A program made the translations under genes and the position numbers. Positions 23,319-31,684 of a stretch of 64,000 bases of DNA are shown here, piece by piece. The stretch's first letter is position 1. The number at the start of each line of letters is the position of its first letter. The notes under the pieces are model-generated. The model saw only the letters and a list, made by a program, of their open reading frames with translations, was not told the DNA's origin and did no database searches. The stretch comes from Halovenus rubra. GTDB lineage: Archaea > Halobacteriota > Halobacteria > Halobacteriales > Haloarculaceae. Where the stretch lies: contig NZ_JAODIY010000013.1 in assembly GCF_026586665.1 (NCBI RefSeq), forward strand, positions 248,001 to 312,000, given 5' to 3'.

Positions 23319-24478
23319 GAGTCATCCCCCGACAGAACGGACGCAGACAGTACCTCAGTCTCGTCAGGTCGGTCGACGGCGTACCAGCGCCCGATCCACA
23401 GGCCGACCAACACGACGAGCACACCTGTCAGTATCACTGGGAGCGTGAGTTCTTGTGGGGCTCCCGTAGGTTCCGGCGCGGTGAACAGTCGCGCGATGAG
23501 CAACGCTGGAACGAACACGACTGCTTGGAGAGGTAGTACCAGACGCCGCTCGAATGGTCCTGTCACGTGAGCGTTGTATGCTGTGAAGCCCCCCAGGAAG
23601 GAAATGAAAAACGCAGACAACCCCCGTCTGATCGGGAGCGAAAGTGTGAGTGGCACTGCCACGAAAACTGCAAACGCGATAGTGGTTCCAAGGAGGACTC
23701 TCCCGTACCGCAGTGTTGCGTAGTTCACTGCCTGGATGAAGCCGAATGAAAGAAACACTAAAACGAAGTACATGGCGATCAACCAGACGTTCGTGAGAGC
23801 GTAGACTGCCAACAGGACAGCCGTAATTACGCCCACTCGGACGCCGAATCGTCTTCGGATACGCTCGGATAACAGAAGACCGAGGACGAAGAGACCAGCC
23901 ACAATCCCCCTCGAAATGACGACTGTTTCTGTCGGATTATCAGCGACTGCATTCTTGAACACCGCAACGTCTGCGGTATCTGCGAACAACACCGGTGGCG
24001 TCACTGTTCCGAGTCGGGCAGCGACTCCGGGCGTGACCAGTCCCCAACCGATGGCGAACAGTGCTGTGAACAATCCGATTGTTGCGAGCAAATCGTTCCG
24101 ACGAAACTCTGGTTTGATGCTATGGTAGTTGTAGGCTGCTATACCGGGGAGGATACTGCCAATAAACACGATGAGGTCTGCATCAAACCCAACCTGAATT
24201 AGCCCAAGAAGCGTGACCAACGGAACTGACGTTCCGATGACTAATGCGACGATGAACTGGTCTCGACCGTAGATCAGAGTTCGCTGCCGAAAATACCAGA
24301 GGCCGATGTACGCTGCGCTAGTACTGAGGACGAACACCGGCAACATCAGGACGTTCTTGAGCGTGTACACAGCGAGTACGGGAACGGTGATCGTTCCGCC
24401 AAGACGGTACCCGGTAAACTGTGTAATCACTGCTACGCCGAGTAGCCCAGCAACGGCTAAAAGCGTCGCAAGCCACAT
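23315..24478 (-). CDS. capC: CapC/PgsC-like membrane protein, duplicated
   Basis: A 387-residue polytopic membrane protein. The PgsC/CapC signature occurs twice: LPGIAAYNYHSIKPEFRR near residue 113 and FLGGFTAYNAHVTGPFERR near residue 310. The protein is therefore a tandem duplication of a roughly 150-residue CapC unit and has about 11-12 helices. It partners with CapB in poly-gamma-glutamate synthesis and export (family knowledge). The final 4 bp overlap the capB start. In halophiles the polymer can form an exopolymer or capsule, as in Natrialba. Confidence 0.8.
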   Translation of the reverse strand: MWLATLLAVAGLLGVAVITQFTGYRLGGTITVPVLAVYTLKNVLMLPVFVLSTSAAYIGLWYFRQRTLIYGRDQFIVALVIGTSVPLVTLLGLIQVGFDADLIVFIGSILPGIAAYNYHSIKPEFRRNDLLATIGLFTALFAIGWGLVTPGVAARLGTVTPPVLFADTADVAVFKNAVADNPTETVVISRGIVAGLFVLGLLLSERIRRRFGVRVGVITAVLLAVYALTNVWLIAMYFVLVFLSFGFIQAVNYATLRYGRVLLGTTIAFAVFVAVPLTLSLPIRRGLSAFFISFLGGFTAYNAHVTGPFERRLVLPLQAVVFVPALLIARLFTAPEPTGAPQELTLPVILTGVLVVLVGLWIGRWYAVDRPDETEVLSASVLSGDDS

Positions 24479-24539
24479 TACATCAGATAAAAGCGCATGG
24501 GTTATCAGGATATTGGTGAAAAATCACACATATCGAAAT

Positions 24540-24920
24540 TTATACTTCGTCGAGCACCGTTTCAACTCGACTGACAAGTTCGGTTTCCGAGAAGGGCTTT
24601 GCCACAAAATCGTCAGCTCCGGCGTCGAGTGCTTGCACGATATCTTCCTCCCGATTACGGGACGTCAACATGACGACTGGCAAATCGACGAGTGCGTCAT
24701 GATTCCGGATACGTTTGAGGACAGCAGTCCCGTCAAGTTCGGGCATCATCACGTCTAACACCACGAGATCTGGTGGGTTGCTGGCTCGTGATTCGAGAGA
24801 CTCCCAACACTCATTGCCATCACTAAAGGCCACCACGTCCCACCCGTTGTCAGTCAAGTTGAATTCGACTACCTCTCGGGTCGTCTCATCATCCTCGGCA
24901 ATGACTATTTCAGCGGTCAT
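24540..24920 (-). CDS. Response regulator receiver-domain protein
   Basis: A 126-residue single receiver domain with acidic triad at EDDE (residues 8-11), phosphoacceptor Asp in LVVLDVMMPELDG near residue 53, Thr/Ser in VVMLTSRN and Lys in FVAKPFSE. There is no output domain; such receivers often pass phosphate or gate a partner. It follows the histidine kinase gene downstream by about 50 bp and is the likely partner. ATG 24920 fits the family N-terminus better than 24953. Confidence 0.85.
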   Translation of the reverse strand: MTAEIVIAEDDETTREVVEFNLTDNGWDVVAFSDGNECWESLESRASNPPDLVVLDVMMPELDGTAVLKRIRNHDALVDLPVVMLTSRNREEDIVQALDAGADDFVAKPFSETELVSRVETVLDEV

Positions 24921-24968
24921 GTACGGCTCGTACTCACGTTTCATCGCGGGCACGTTTGTTACTATGGG

Positions 24969-27002
24969 TCATTCGCTCCGCTGACCAGTTCGTATTTCGA
25001 TGCGTGCTCCGTGGTCCGTGTCGGGAATCGTGAGTGTCCATCCGTGTGCATCGACAACATCGGTAACGCTCATGAGTCCGATTCCCGTCCCCGATACCCC
25101 TTCCGTTTCTTCGAGTTCTTCGATTTCTGCTCGGCTCTCCTCGGAAAACCCTGGCCCGTCATCGGCAACATAGAACCCCGTGTCGTTTGCGAGGGGGCCG
25201 ACCTCCACGGTAACATCGTCACTGCCGTGTTCGACACTGTTACGGAAGAGATTGCCAAACAGTTGCAACAGTCGTGTCTCGTCGGCCTGTATCTCTCCGA
25301 GGGGGTCGTCTACGGACAGAGTCGCTTTTGGAGCGTCGGTATACGACCACGACTCCTCGACGATTGGTTGTAATTGGAGTGTGCGTACGTTGGTCGTCTG
25401 GCGATCACCGCGTGCGATCATCAGCAACTCGTCGATGAGTTGCTCCATCCGGTCCAGAGACTGTTCGACGCGTTCGAAATGCTGTGCCTCGTTTGTTTTG
25501 CGAGCAACTTCGAGGAAGCCAACCGCTCCCGTCAGGGGGTTCCGCAGGTCGTGTGCCACGACATCGGCAAACTCTTCGAGGCGTTCGTTCTGTCGCTGGA
25601 GTGCTTCACCACGCTCGGCCAGTTGCTCTTCGCGTTTGACTGCGGTTATCGCCTCTGTGACCAACGCCTCAAGAAGACGGAGGCTTTCGATGTCGATCTC
25701 GTCGAAGGCACGTGGCTCGGTCGCGGAACTTGTGATGATTCCATGCTTCTCACAGGGAATGTGGACCTCTGACCGTAACGGCGTCTCTGAATTATAGGCC
25801 TCTGATTGTTCAGCCAAGTCCTCGTAGTTCCGGATTTCGCCACTGTCGAAACTCTCCCAAAGAAGTGCGTCACCTCGTTCGAACGTCGGGGCCTCGCCGA
25901 CTATCCGGACTGCGTCGTCGGTTTCGACCACCGGGCGTAACACGTCGTCCCCAGCGTCGTACTTCCAAAACGCACTTACCGGGAGATCGAAAAGCTCCGC
26001 GACCGTCTCGATCGTCACTTCTGCGACTTCCGTCGTCGTTTCAGCCCCCAACAACTGCTGTGATATCCTGTGGAGACCTTCTAACCGTTCTTCGAACCGC
26101 TGGCGTTCGATTTCGTACCCGGCCCACTGTCCGAGGAGCTTGATCACCTCTCGCTCGCCGTCGGTGAATTGCCGGTCACGGTCGTATGGGGCCGCAAAGC
26201 AGAACGTCCCGTAGAGGTTCTCTCCAACCATGACCTTCGTTCCAATATAACACCCCAGCTCGAACAGTTCGTACGCCCGGTCGGTTTCGCCCAACTCCGC
26301 TCGGGCATCTTGCATCCCGACGAGGCCGTCGCTTTTGATGGTTTTCCGACAGTACGACTGCTCTAGCGGTGCCGATTCGTCTGGCTGGAGGAGTGTATGA
26401 TCGCCAACAGCGTGGACGATCTCCTGTACGTCTTCTTCCACTCTCGTTAAGAACCCATACGGCAGGTCTAGGTACTCACAGCCGATAGAGAGGATTCGCT
26501 CGGCCTTTTGTTCGAACGTGAGACTGGCCTCAGCGCCAACCTGGTAGAGTTTGGCCAGCACCTCCTGTTTTTGTTCTGCTTCCCGGGCCCTCCGCTCGCG
26601 CTCTGTCACGTCCCGAGCCACGCCGACGATATCCGCAGTACCGTCATCTCGAATATGTTTTGAGACACGAACTTCTACCATCTGGTCGGTGTCTTGGCCA
26701 ATCTCGAATGTCAGAGCCTGGTCCTGAATGTCTCCGTTGGCAAGGTTGTCAATCGCCGTATCGAACCGGTCAAACTCCTCCGGTTGAACCAGTTCTGACT
26801 CAACCAGCGTGTCGAACGTCTCGCCGACCAGCTCGTTCGGTTTGTGCCCGACCAGTGAGCAAAGCGAGTCGTTGACGAAGGTGATGGTACCATCTAAATT
26901 GACGATGAAAATGCCATCTTGAACGGCTTCGATGATGGATCGATAGGAACTGATGCTCTCTTCGTTATCCCCCAGAGAACCATCATGGGGGCCTGTGTCC
27001 AT
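24969..27002 (-). CDS. PAS-GAF-GAF sensor histidine kinase
   Basis: A 677-residue cytoplasmic kinase. Residues about 20-135 form a PAS domain (DGIFIVNLDGTITFVNDSLC), about 150-310 a GAF domain, about 325-460 a second GAF-like domain and about 485-555 HisKA with phospho-His in VVAHDLRNPLTGAVGFLE. HATPase follows with N box LFGNLFRNSVEHG, G1 VADDGPGF and G2 GVSGTGIGL. All key residues are intact, so it should be active. There are no membrane helices; it probably senses a small molecule, redox state or light through PAS or GAF. It is followed by a receiver protein, forming a two-component pair. Confidence 0.85.
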   Translation of the reverse strand: MDTGPHDGSLGDNEESISSYRSIIEAVQDGIFIVNLDGTITFVNDSLCSLVGHKPNELVGETFDTLVESELVQPEEFDRFDTAIDNLANGDIQDQALTFEIGQDTDQMVEVRVSKHIRDDGTADIVGVARDVTERERRAREAEQKQEVLAKLYQVGAEASLTFEQKAERILSIGCEYLDLPYGFLTRVEEDVQEIVHAVGDHTLLQPDESAPLEQSYCRKTIKSDGLVGMQDARAELGETDRAYELFELGCYIGTKVMVGENLYGTFCFAAPYDRDRQFTDGEREVIKLLGQWAGYEIERQRFEERLEGLHRISQQLLGAETTTEVAEVTIETVAELFDLPVSAFWKYDAGDDVLRPVVETDDAVRIVGEAPTFERGDALLWESFDSGEIRNYEDLAEQSEAYNSETPLRSEVHIPCEKHGIITSSATEPRAFDEIDIESLRLLEALVTEAITAVKREEQLAERGEALQRQNERLEEFADVVAHDLRNPLTGAVGFLEVARKTNEAQHFERVEQSLDRMEQLIDELLMIARGDRQTTNVRTLQLQPIVEESWSYTDAPKATLSVDDPLGEIQADETRLLQLFGNLFRNSVEHGSDDVTVEVGPLANDTGFYVADDGPGFSEESRAEIEELEETEGVSGTGIGLMSVTDVVDAHGWTLTIPDTDHGARIEIRTGQRSE

Positions 27003-27326
27003 GTTTACATTTTTCACTAATTCACAATAGGCGTTTTGTTCGATTGAGTACAACGTTGTGACGAGTAATCGTCGAATAGTGCAATTCGATATTAGTCACC
27101 CGGACGCGGTTTGTACACTTTATTTCGATAGGGGGGTGGGTTTAAGATGGTGCCCGCAAACAGTTCTGGATACAGAAATCAAAGTTTGGATTGGAGAAAA
27201 GAAAAGAAAAGATTCTCACAGAGCCGCTCAGGTCGACAGTTGTGACCTGAGAGTGTTCACTGGTCCAGACCACCCCTGTCGCCGGTCTCCGAACAGCATA
27301 GCCCCACCCGGCCAGGTCGAACAAGT

Positions 27327-28310
27327 ATGGACACCGACATCAGGCGCTTAGTGCCAGCGGTCATCAAGCGGCGTTACGCCCTGAAATTCGCCATCGTAGC
27401 GGTCATCGGGCTGTCGGTCGCAATTATCGGCGGTATCGCGACGGTGGCAGTCGCCAATGGCGTCGAGGAGTCGGTCCAGGAGGAGTACCGGTTCGCGGCT
27501 TCCCAGGAGGCCGACCGAATTAGCAAATGGATCGAGCAAAACGAGCGGACAGTCCGGTTGGCGTCGGACGGCGAGACGCTCACCGGCGACTCCGACGCTG
27601 ACAGGCAGGCGTATCTCGACCGCCAGAGTGAGCTCGCCGACAGCCAACAGCCCGATGCGTTCCTACTGGTCGATCGTGAGTCGGCGGACATCGTCAGCCA
27701 GTCTCGAACCGATCTCGGAAGCCTGACCGCGGGAACGAACCTCCGGGAGGACGGCGACGCAGTGTGGCTTTCCGAACTGTCGCTCAAGGGGCCTGACGAT
27801 ACCTATACTTCGACGGTGTTCGAGAGCTACGACAGTCAACCGATGATTGCGTTCGTCAGTCCAGTCACCGGGGACCAGGACCTGATGGTCGTCTGGTTGG
27901 TCGAACGACCGGGTCCCGAGTTCCTCCGAGGGAGCCAGATGGACGCCAAGGGGAGCTACCACGCGCTCGGTGGCTGGCTGGTCGGTGCCAATCCACACGG
28001 CGAAAACGTCGCCTCCACGCTGGAAGTACTCAGGGCGTTCCACTCCAGAGAGGTCCAGCTAACAGCACTAGATACGCTCGGATACCTCCCTCACGACCCG
28101 TCGCTATTCAGCGGCGAAGCCTACGATGACCGCGTCTACGGCGAGTACATGGACACGCTTGCGTTTGCGGGTGAACACACTGTTGCACGCCCAGTCTCCC
28201 AGGCATGGCCCGAGCAGGAGGCCGCTATCGTAGACGAAGTCCATACCGCCCTCGAAGGCGATAAACTGCCAGGCCGGGCAATGCGGGACCTCGAAACGCG
28301 ACTGGGCTAA
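27327..28310 (+). CDS. Chimera: Htr sensor N-terminus fused to ABC solute-binding protein tail
   Basis: A 327-residue ORF made of two unrelated parts. Residues 1 to about 195 match the N-terminus of a haloarchaeal transducer: a membrane helix (FAIVAVIGLSVAIIGGIATV) and an extracellular Cache-like region to about VVWLVERPGPEFLRG. From about residue 200 it becomes the C-terminal lobe of a family 1 sugar-binding ABC protein: GSYHALGGWLVGANPH, LGYLPHDPSLF, ARPVSQAWPEQEAAIVDEVH and TALEG. The junction is near 27942-27960. HAMP and signalling domains are missing, so it cannot act as a transducer. It is probably the product of a deletion joining two genes. Confidence 0.75.
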   Translation: MDTDIRRLVPAVIKRRYALKFAIVAVIGLSVAIIGGIATVAVANGVEESVQEEYRFAASQEADRISKWIEQNERTVRLASDGETLTGDSDADRQAYLDRQSELADSQQPDAFLLVDRESADIVSQSRTDLGSLTAGTNLREDGDAVWLSELSLKGPDDTYTSTVFESYDSQPMIAFVSPVTGDQDLMVVWLVERPGPEFLRGSQMDAKGSYHALGGWLVGANPHGENVASTLEVLRAFHSREVQLTALDTLGYLPHDPSLFSGEAYDDRVYGEYMDTLAFAGEHTVARPVSQAWPEQEAAIVDEVHTALEGDKLPGRAMRDLETRLG

Positions 28311-28502
28311 CCAAAGGACGTGGATAGCCATCGAACCAGTCAAAAGAACAGAGGGCCACGAGGAACCGTCCGACATTCCGGTGTCGAGGGGTCCGAACAC
28401 AGCGGCAGCTTATGATTTTTTTGGAGATACGATCGGAGTTCCGAATGACAGCTGCTCGAAAAGCATTAGTCGGGTTACCCATCTAGCATAAACCTGTGGT
28501 TG

Positions 28503-28670
28503 ATGAGTGTCTGTTAAAGACGTTGCAGTCCGTATCAGGATGAACTGCTCGGAACTATCTCTCCGGGCGCTTACCTGCTGCAGAACTCGAAGAAGTGGCT
28601 GACATTCTTTCGACTGACGAACTGGCTGTCCCTGCGTCTCTGGAGACAGGCATCGAACCAAGCCAGTAAT
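28503..28670 (+). pseudogene. Degenerate small ORF
   Basis: Read across frames from ATG 28503, the segment gives MSV, then KDVAVRIR, then ELLG, and ends in frame as GRLPAAELEEVADILSTDEL and AVPASLETGIEPSQ before TAA (28668-28670). This looks like a small acidic haloarchaeal protein with two or three frameshifts. No family is recognised. The flanking 28311-28502 shows no gene. Confidence 0.35.
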
Positions 28671-28697
28671 GTCTGAACGTAATTGGAGCAAGACTTC

Positions 28698-29120
28698 TCA
28701 AAATGGATCATCAGTTTCAGCTGTGAAGTAGTCGTCAGCCACGAACGCACGGGAACTCGTCACGTCGAGCCCGGAATCGTGCAGGAGTGCCAGCACTGCT
28801 TCTTCTAATTCTTCGACGAGTTGCTCTAGGGCTTCGGGCGAGACACCGTGTTTCTGACTACGATCTCGCCATAGACTGCCGTAGTAGATTGCACCGATAT
28901 TGGGACGGCGAAGCGGGTCCTCCTTGTCGAGATTGTGACTCTCGCGTGCTCGGTAGTGTTTCCAGCGTTTGGGAAGTTTGTGGTCGGAGAAGTCCTCACG
29001 GACGTGCTTCTCGTCGATACCGACCTGGTGGCGGTAGCCCGGCACTTGCTCACCATCTTCGGTCACGTCAGATTGCTCGATTTTGCGGCGGCCGTCGCGA
29101 TCGCCTTCGAGCAGGATCAT
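28698..29120 (-). CDS. Hypothetical acidic protein, possibly truncated
   Basis: A 140-residue ORF with acidic, helical C-terminal half (SPEALEQLVEELEEAVLALL) and a charged N-terminal half (LLEGDRDGRRKIEQSDVTED). Composition and codon use look haloarchaeal. The frame stays open and protein-like for a few codons upstream of the ATG (WTKQ), so the true N-terminus may have been lost. No domain is recognised. It lies among decayed genes in the proximal island unit. Confidence 0.4.
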   Translation of the reverse strand: MILLEGDRDGRRKIEQSDVTEDGEQVPGYRHQVGIDEKHVREDFSDHKLPKRWKHYRARESHNLDKEDPLRRPNIGAIYYGSLWRDRSQKHGVSPEALEQLVEELEEAVLALLHDSGLDVTSSRAFVADDYFTAETDDPF

Positions 29121-29240
29121 CTGCTTCGTCCAGCAGACGATCTAACTCTTTCATTTCATGTGCATCGCTGGGGCCTTGTCACGTTCCCGTCACTACGCTG
29201 TGACCGACAGGATCGGCGGTTACGGTCATTCGAGGTGTGG

Positions 29241-29283
29241 TTCTATTGACTTCCTCTCCCAACCTCTTTGAGGTTTGGTCACA
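29241..29283 (-). repeat. IS200/IS605-type end-like hairpin
   Basis: On the minus strand the segment reads CCAAACCTCAAAGAGGTTGG followed by GAGAGGAAGTCAA, a stem-loop with a GGAAGTCAA end. This resembles the right end of haloarchaeal IS200/IS605 elements. No transposase or TnpB is nearby, so it would be a solo end or palindrome-associated relic. Recognition is from memory of such ends. Confidence 0.3.
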
Positions 29284-29304
29284 TACACCACAATATATTT
29301 ACTG

Positions 29305-30837
29305 ATGGAGCTACAGATCACGCCGCCGATGCTCGTCAAGGTGGGTATCTTCTTCCTTACGGCCGGGCTGGCGATCTACGGGATTCGGGTGGGGAGTAAT
29401 CGGAGAAGCAACCGCTCGGAACTCACTGCGTTCGTCGCGTTGATGCTCACAATAGCCTTCTGGGAACTGTTGGGCATCTTGATCGACACTGCGACGACGG
29501 CTGAGGCGAAGTTGCTTGTCACCAACGTCAACAACAGCGTCGCTGCGCCATTGTACCTATTTGCTATAATCTGGTTCGGGCTGGCCTACACCAGCAATGA
29601 CCGGTGGGTGTACCCCTGGTTGGTGACCGTCACGGCCGCCAGCATCGGTCTCATGAGTGTCGTACTCGCCCTCTACCCGGAGTTCTTGTACGAGTCTAAT
29701 GGGTTGGTCACCCGTGGACCCGTGCAGTTTCTGACGGTCACGTTCGAACCGTGGGTCGGACTGGATCGTACCCTCAAGGACTCTTTTCGCGCGTACCAGT
29801 TGTACTCGTACCTCGGTCTGCTGTTCGTTCTGGGTCTCATCGTGCGATATCTGCTCGACAACCGAGATCAGTTACAGATCGGGCAGATCTTCTCACTGAT
29901 CGCCGGAATCAGCGTCCCGCTGGCTGGTAACATGCTGCTGTTCTTCGGGCTGGTCCCGCCGGATATGAACCCGACGGACCTCGCCTTTGGCGTGCTGGCG
30001 CTGTGTTTCGCCGTCGCCATCTTTCGGTACCGACTGTTCGATATCGCCCCACTGGGTCGCCAGCAGGCGATCGAGACGATGACCGATCCGATCGTGATCA
30101 TCGACGACGACGACCGGACGGCAAAGAACGTGGACGGCTCCTCGTTGCCAGAGACGTGACGCGGTTGAAATCGCGCGAACAGGAACTCGATCTGCTGCGG
30201 CAGATCCAGCGACGCGTGCTCAGACACAACCTCCGCAACGACCTGCAAGTGATCCGGAGCCAGAGCGAACTGCTCACACACCGAGGGGAACGAAGACGAA
30301 GTCGCCGAGACGATTATAAAGAAAGCCGATTCACTGCTGTCGATCAGCGACAAGACTCGCACGGCCGAACGCCTCATCGAACAGGACCAGCAGCCGATAC
30401 CACAGGACATCGCCGAGTCCGTTCGTGACGTGGTCGACGCCAACCGGCGTGCGTTTTCGTCCGTCTCCTTCTCACTGTCCTGTCCCGAGGAGTGTCACAT
30501 CAAGACGGTCGGTGCGATGCCACTCGTCGTCGACTACATCGTCGAGAACGCCGCCGAGCACAACGTCGGCCCGTCCCCGTCGGTCACTGTCGACCTCAGC
30601 GAGACGGACGAGACTGTCATCCTCACAATCAGCGACGACGGACCGGGTATTCCAGATCAGGAATTCTCCGCGCTCGATGCAGAGGAGGAAACGCAGTTGA
30701 AACACGCCAGTGGCGTCGGGCTATGGATCGTCCAGTGAATCATCGACACCTCGGCGGCCACCATCGACTTCGAGACGGGAACTGAGGGCACGGCGGTGGC
30801 GATCACGATGCCAGCATCAGACGACCTCGATCGCTGA
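29305..30837 (+). pseudogene. Broken 7TM sensor histidine kinase
   Basis: ATG 29305 opens about 280 codons for an N-terminal seven-helix sensor (LVKVGIFFLTAGLAIYGIRV through FGVLALCFAVAIFRYRLFDI) and the start of a PAS-like segment (TMTDPIVIIDDDD). A frameshift or deletion at about 30105-30125 leads to GRLLVARDVTRLKSREQELD and the phospho-His region VLRHNLRNDLQVIRSQSELL. A second frameshift near 30285 leads to the HATPase (TISDDGPGIPDQEF, GVGLWIVQ), which is then cut by TGA at 30736-30738 before IIDTSAATIDFETG. Most of the PAS domain is missing. Three lesions make it non-functional. Confidence 0.8.
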
Positions 30838-31094
30838 CCGGTCACAAACGCCACCAAGTCATCCATCGACGCGGTCCCCGTCGAGCAGTTGGCTGCCTTC
30901 TTCTTCTGAGACTACGGCTCTATTGACAATGGAAGACTGGAGCAGGATTACTCCCACATGAGTTTGAGAAGACGAGGTCGAAACGGCAATGATAGGCCTC
31001 GCTTTGCTCGACCTCGTCCAGTATGGAATCGACAAGCTGATCGGTGACTCCTCCGAGCCGAATAATTAACAGCGGCCGAATCGTCCACTTAGAT
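30838..31094. other. Gap with a possible gene tail
   Basis: No complete gene is seen. The plus frame 30989-31069 encodes MIGLALLDLVQYGIDKLIGD and six more residues (SSEPNN) before TAA; an in-frame TGA lies 7 codons upstream. It could be a 26-residue peptide or the end of a deleted gene. Confidence 0.3.
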
Positions 31095-31235
31095 ATGTCC
31101 ACAGACGAACAGACTCCCTCTACGTCTCCACTTGACGAGGTCATGGCAGACATCCGTCGAGAACTGGTCCGACGAGTCGCGGCACAAGACCGAGACGTAA
31201 ACAGAGATATGTGCGACGCCCTCGAAGACGAGTAA
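31095..31235 (+). CDS. 46-residue acidic ORF ending in repeat R3
   Basis: ATG 31095 to TAA 31235 encodes MSTDEQTPSTSPLDEVMADI, then a helical RRELVRRVAAQDRDVNRDMC and DALEDE. It is acidic and haloarchaeal in composition. Its last codons are part of the repeat shared with R2. It may be a genuine small gene at the element end (for example a regulator of integration) or a truncated one. No family is recognised. Confidence 0.4.
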   Translation: MSTDEQTPSTSPLDEVMADIRRELVRRVAAQDRDVNRDMCDALEDE

Positions 31236-31468
31236 CACCCGACTATTCATTCTACGGTCTGCTCTCTGCGTTCTTTGCAATAGCCGATTGATTACAGGTG
31301 TGGAACGTTTCCTGAAATGTAGCGAACCACAGGACAGAACCGCCACGCGTCAGAATCGTTCGGTTCCCGAACGAAAGCACAAACATTGCAGGAGCGACGC
31401 CATAAAATAGGATTAGAGGCCCTCTAAGGGAGTATTTGGAGGGGAAAATGTAGCATGGGCGCTGCAGG
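31219..31468. repeat. Direct repeat R3, at the intact tRNA-Arg
   Basis: A 250-bp copy that aligns to 21165-21414 without net gaps and to 1-160 over its right part. It spans the DNA directly downstream of tRNA-Arg plus the last 12 bp of the tRNA gene itself (31457-31468). Beyond 31468 this copy continues into the intact tRNA, whereas R1 and R2 continue into unrelated sequence. Confidence 0.85.
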
Positions 31469-31530
31469 ATTTGAACCCGCGGCATCTTGGTCCGAAGCCA
31501 AGTGCTCTGTCCAAGCTGAGCTAAGCGCCC
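31457..31530 (-). tRNA. tRNA-Arg (anticodon UCG)
   Basis: A 74-nt cloverleaf on the minus strand. Acceptor GGGCGCT pairs with AGCGCCC. The D-arm is GCTC/GAGC, the anticodon stem CTTGG/CCAAG has loop CTTCGGA with anticodon TCG, and the T-arm GCGGG/CCTGC has loop TTCAAAT. All stems pair, allowing one G-U in the T stem. No intron is present. CCA is not encoded. Its 3' end serves as the core of repeats R1-R3, a classic archaeal integration site. Confidence 0.97.
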
Positions 31531-31555
31531 GCATTAGATCTATCCACGGGTCACA

Positions 31556-31564
31556 CTATTAAAC
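31556..31564 (-). promoter_or_regulatory. TATA box of tRNA-Arg
   Basis: The minus strand reads GTTTAATAG, 26-34 bp upstream of the tRNA 5' end at 31530, the expected archaeal TATA position. Confidence 0.6.
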
Positions 31565-31684
31565 CCCGCGATTCGATGTAATCAGCCAGACAAAAAACCA
31601 TATATATCCTCCGCGGTACTAATGGTACAAGGTTGCCGGAAGCGTCGGGTACGTAACCGGATACCCGGGATAGGAATCAACGCA

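Larger units (their letters stand above)
21415..31468. mobile_element. Candidate tRNA-Arg island, proximal unit
   Basis: This segment is bounded by the intact tRNA-Arg gene with its downstream repeat on the right and by R2 with a 12-bp tRNA 3' end on the left. An integrase stub lies directly inside the left boundary. Cargo: capB-capC, a kinase/receiver pair, a chimeric receptor gene, a broken kinase and several scraps. The high share of broken genes fits an old element that lost mobility. Confidence 0.55.
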
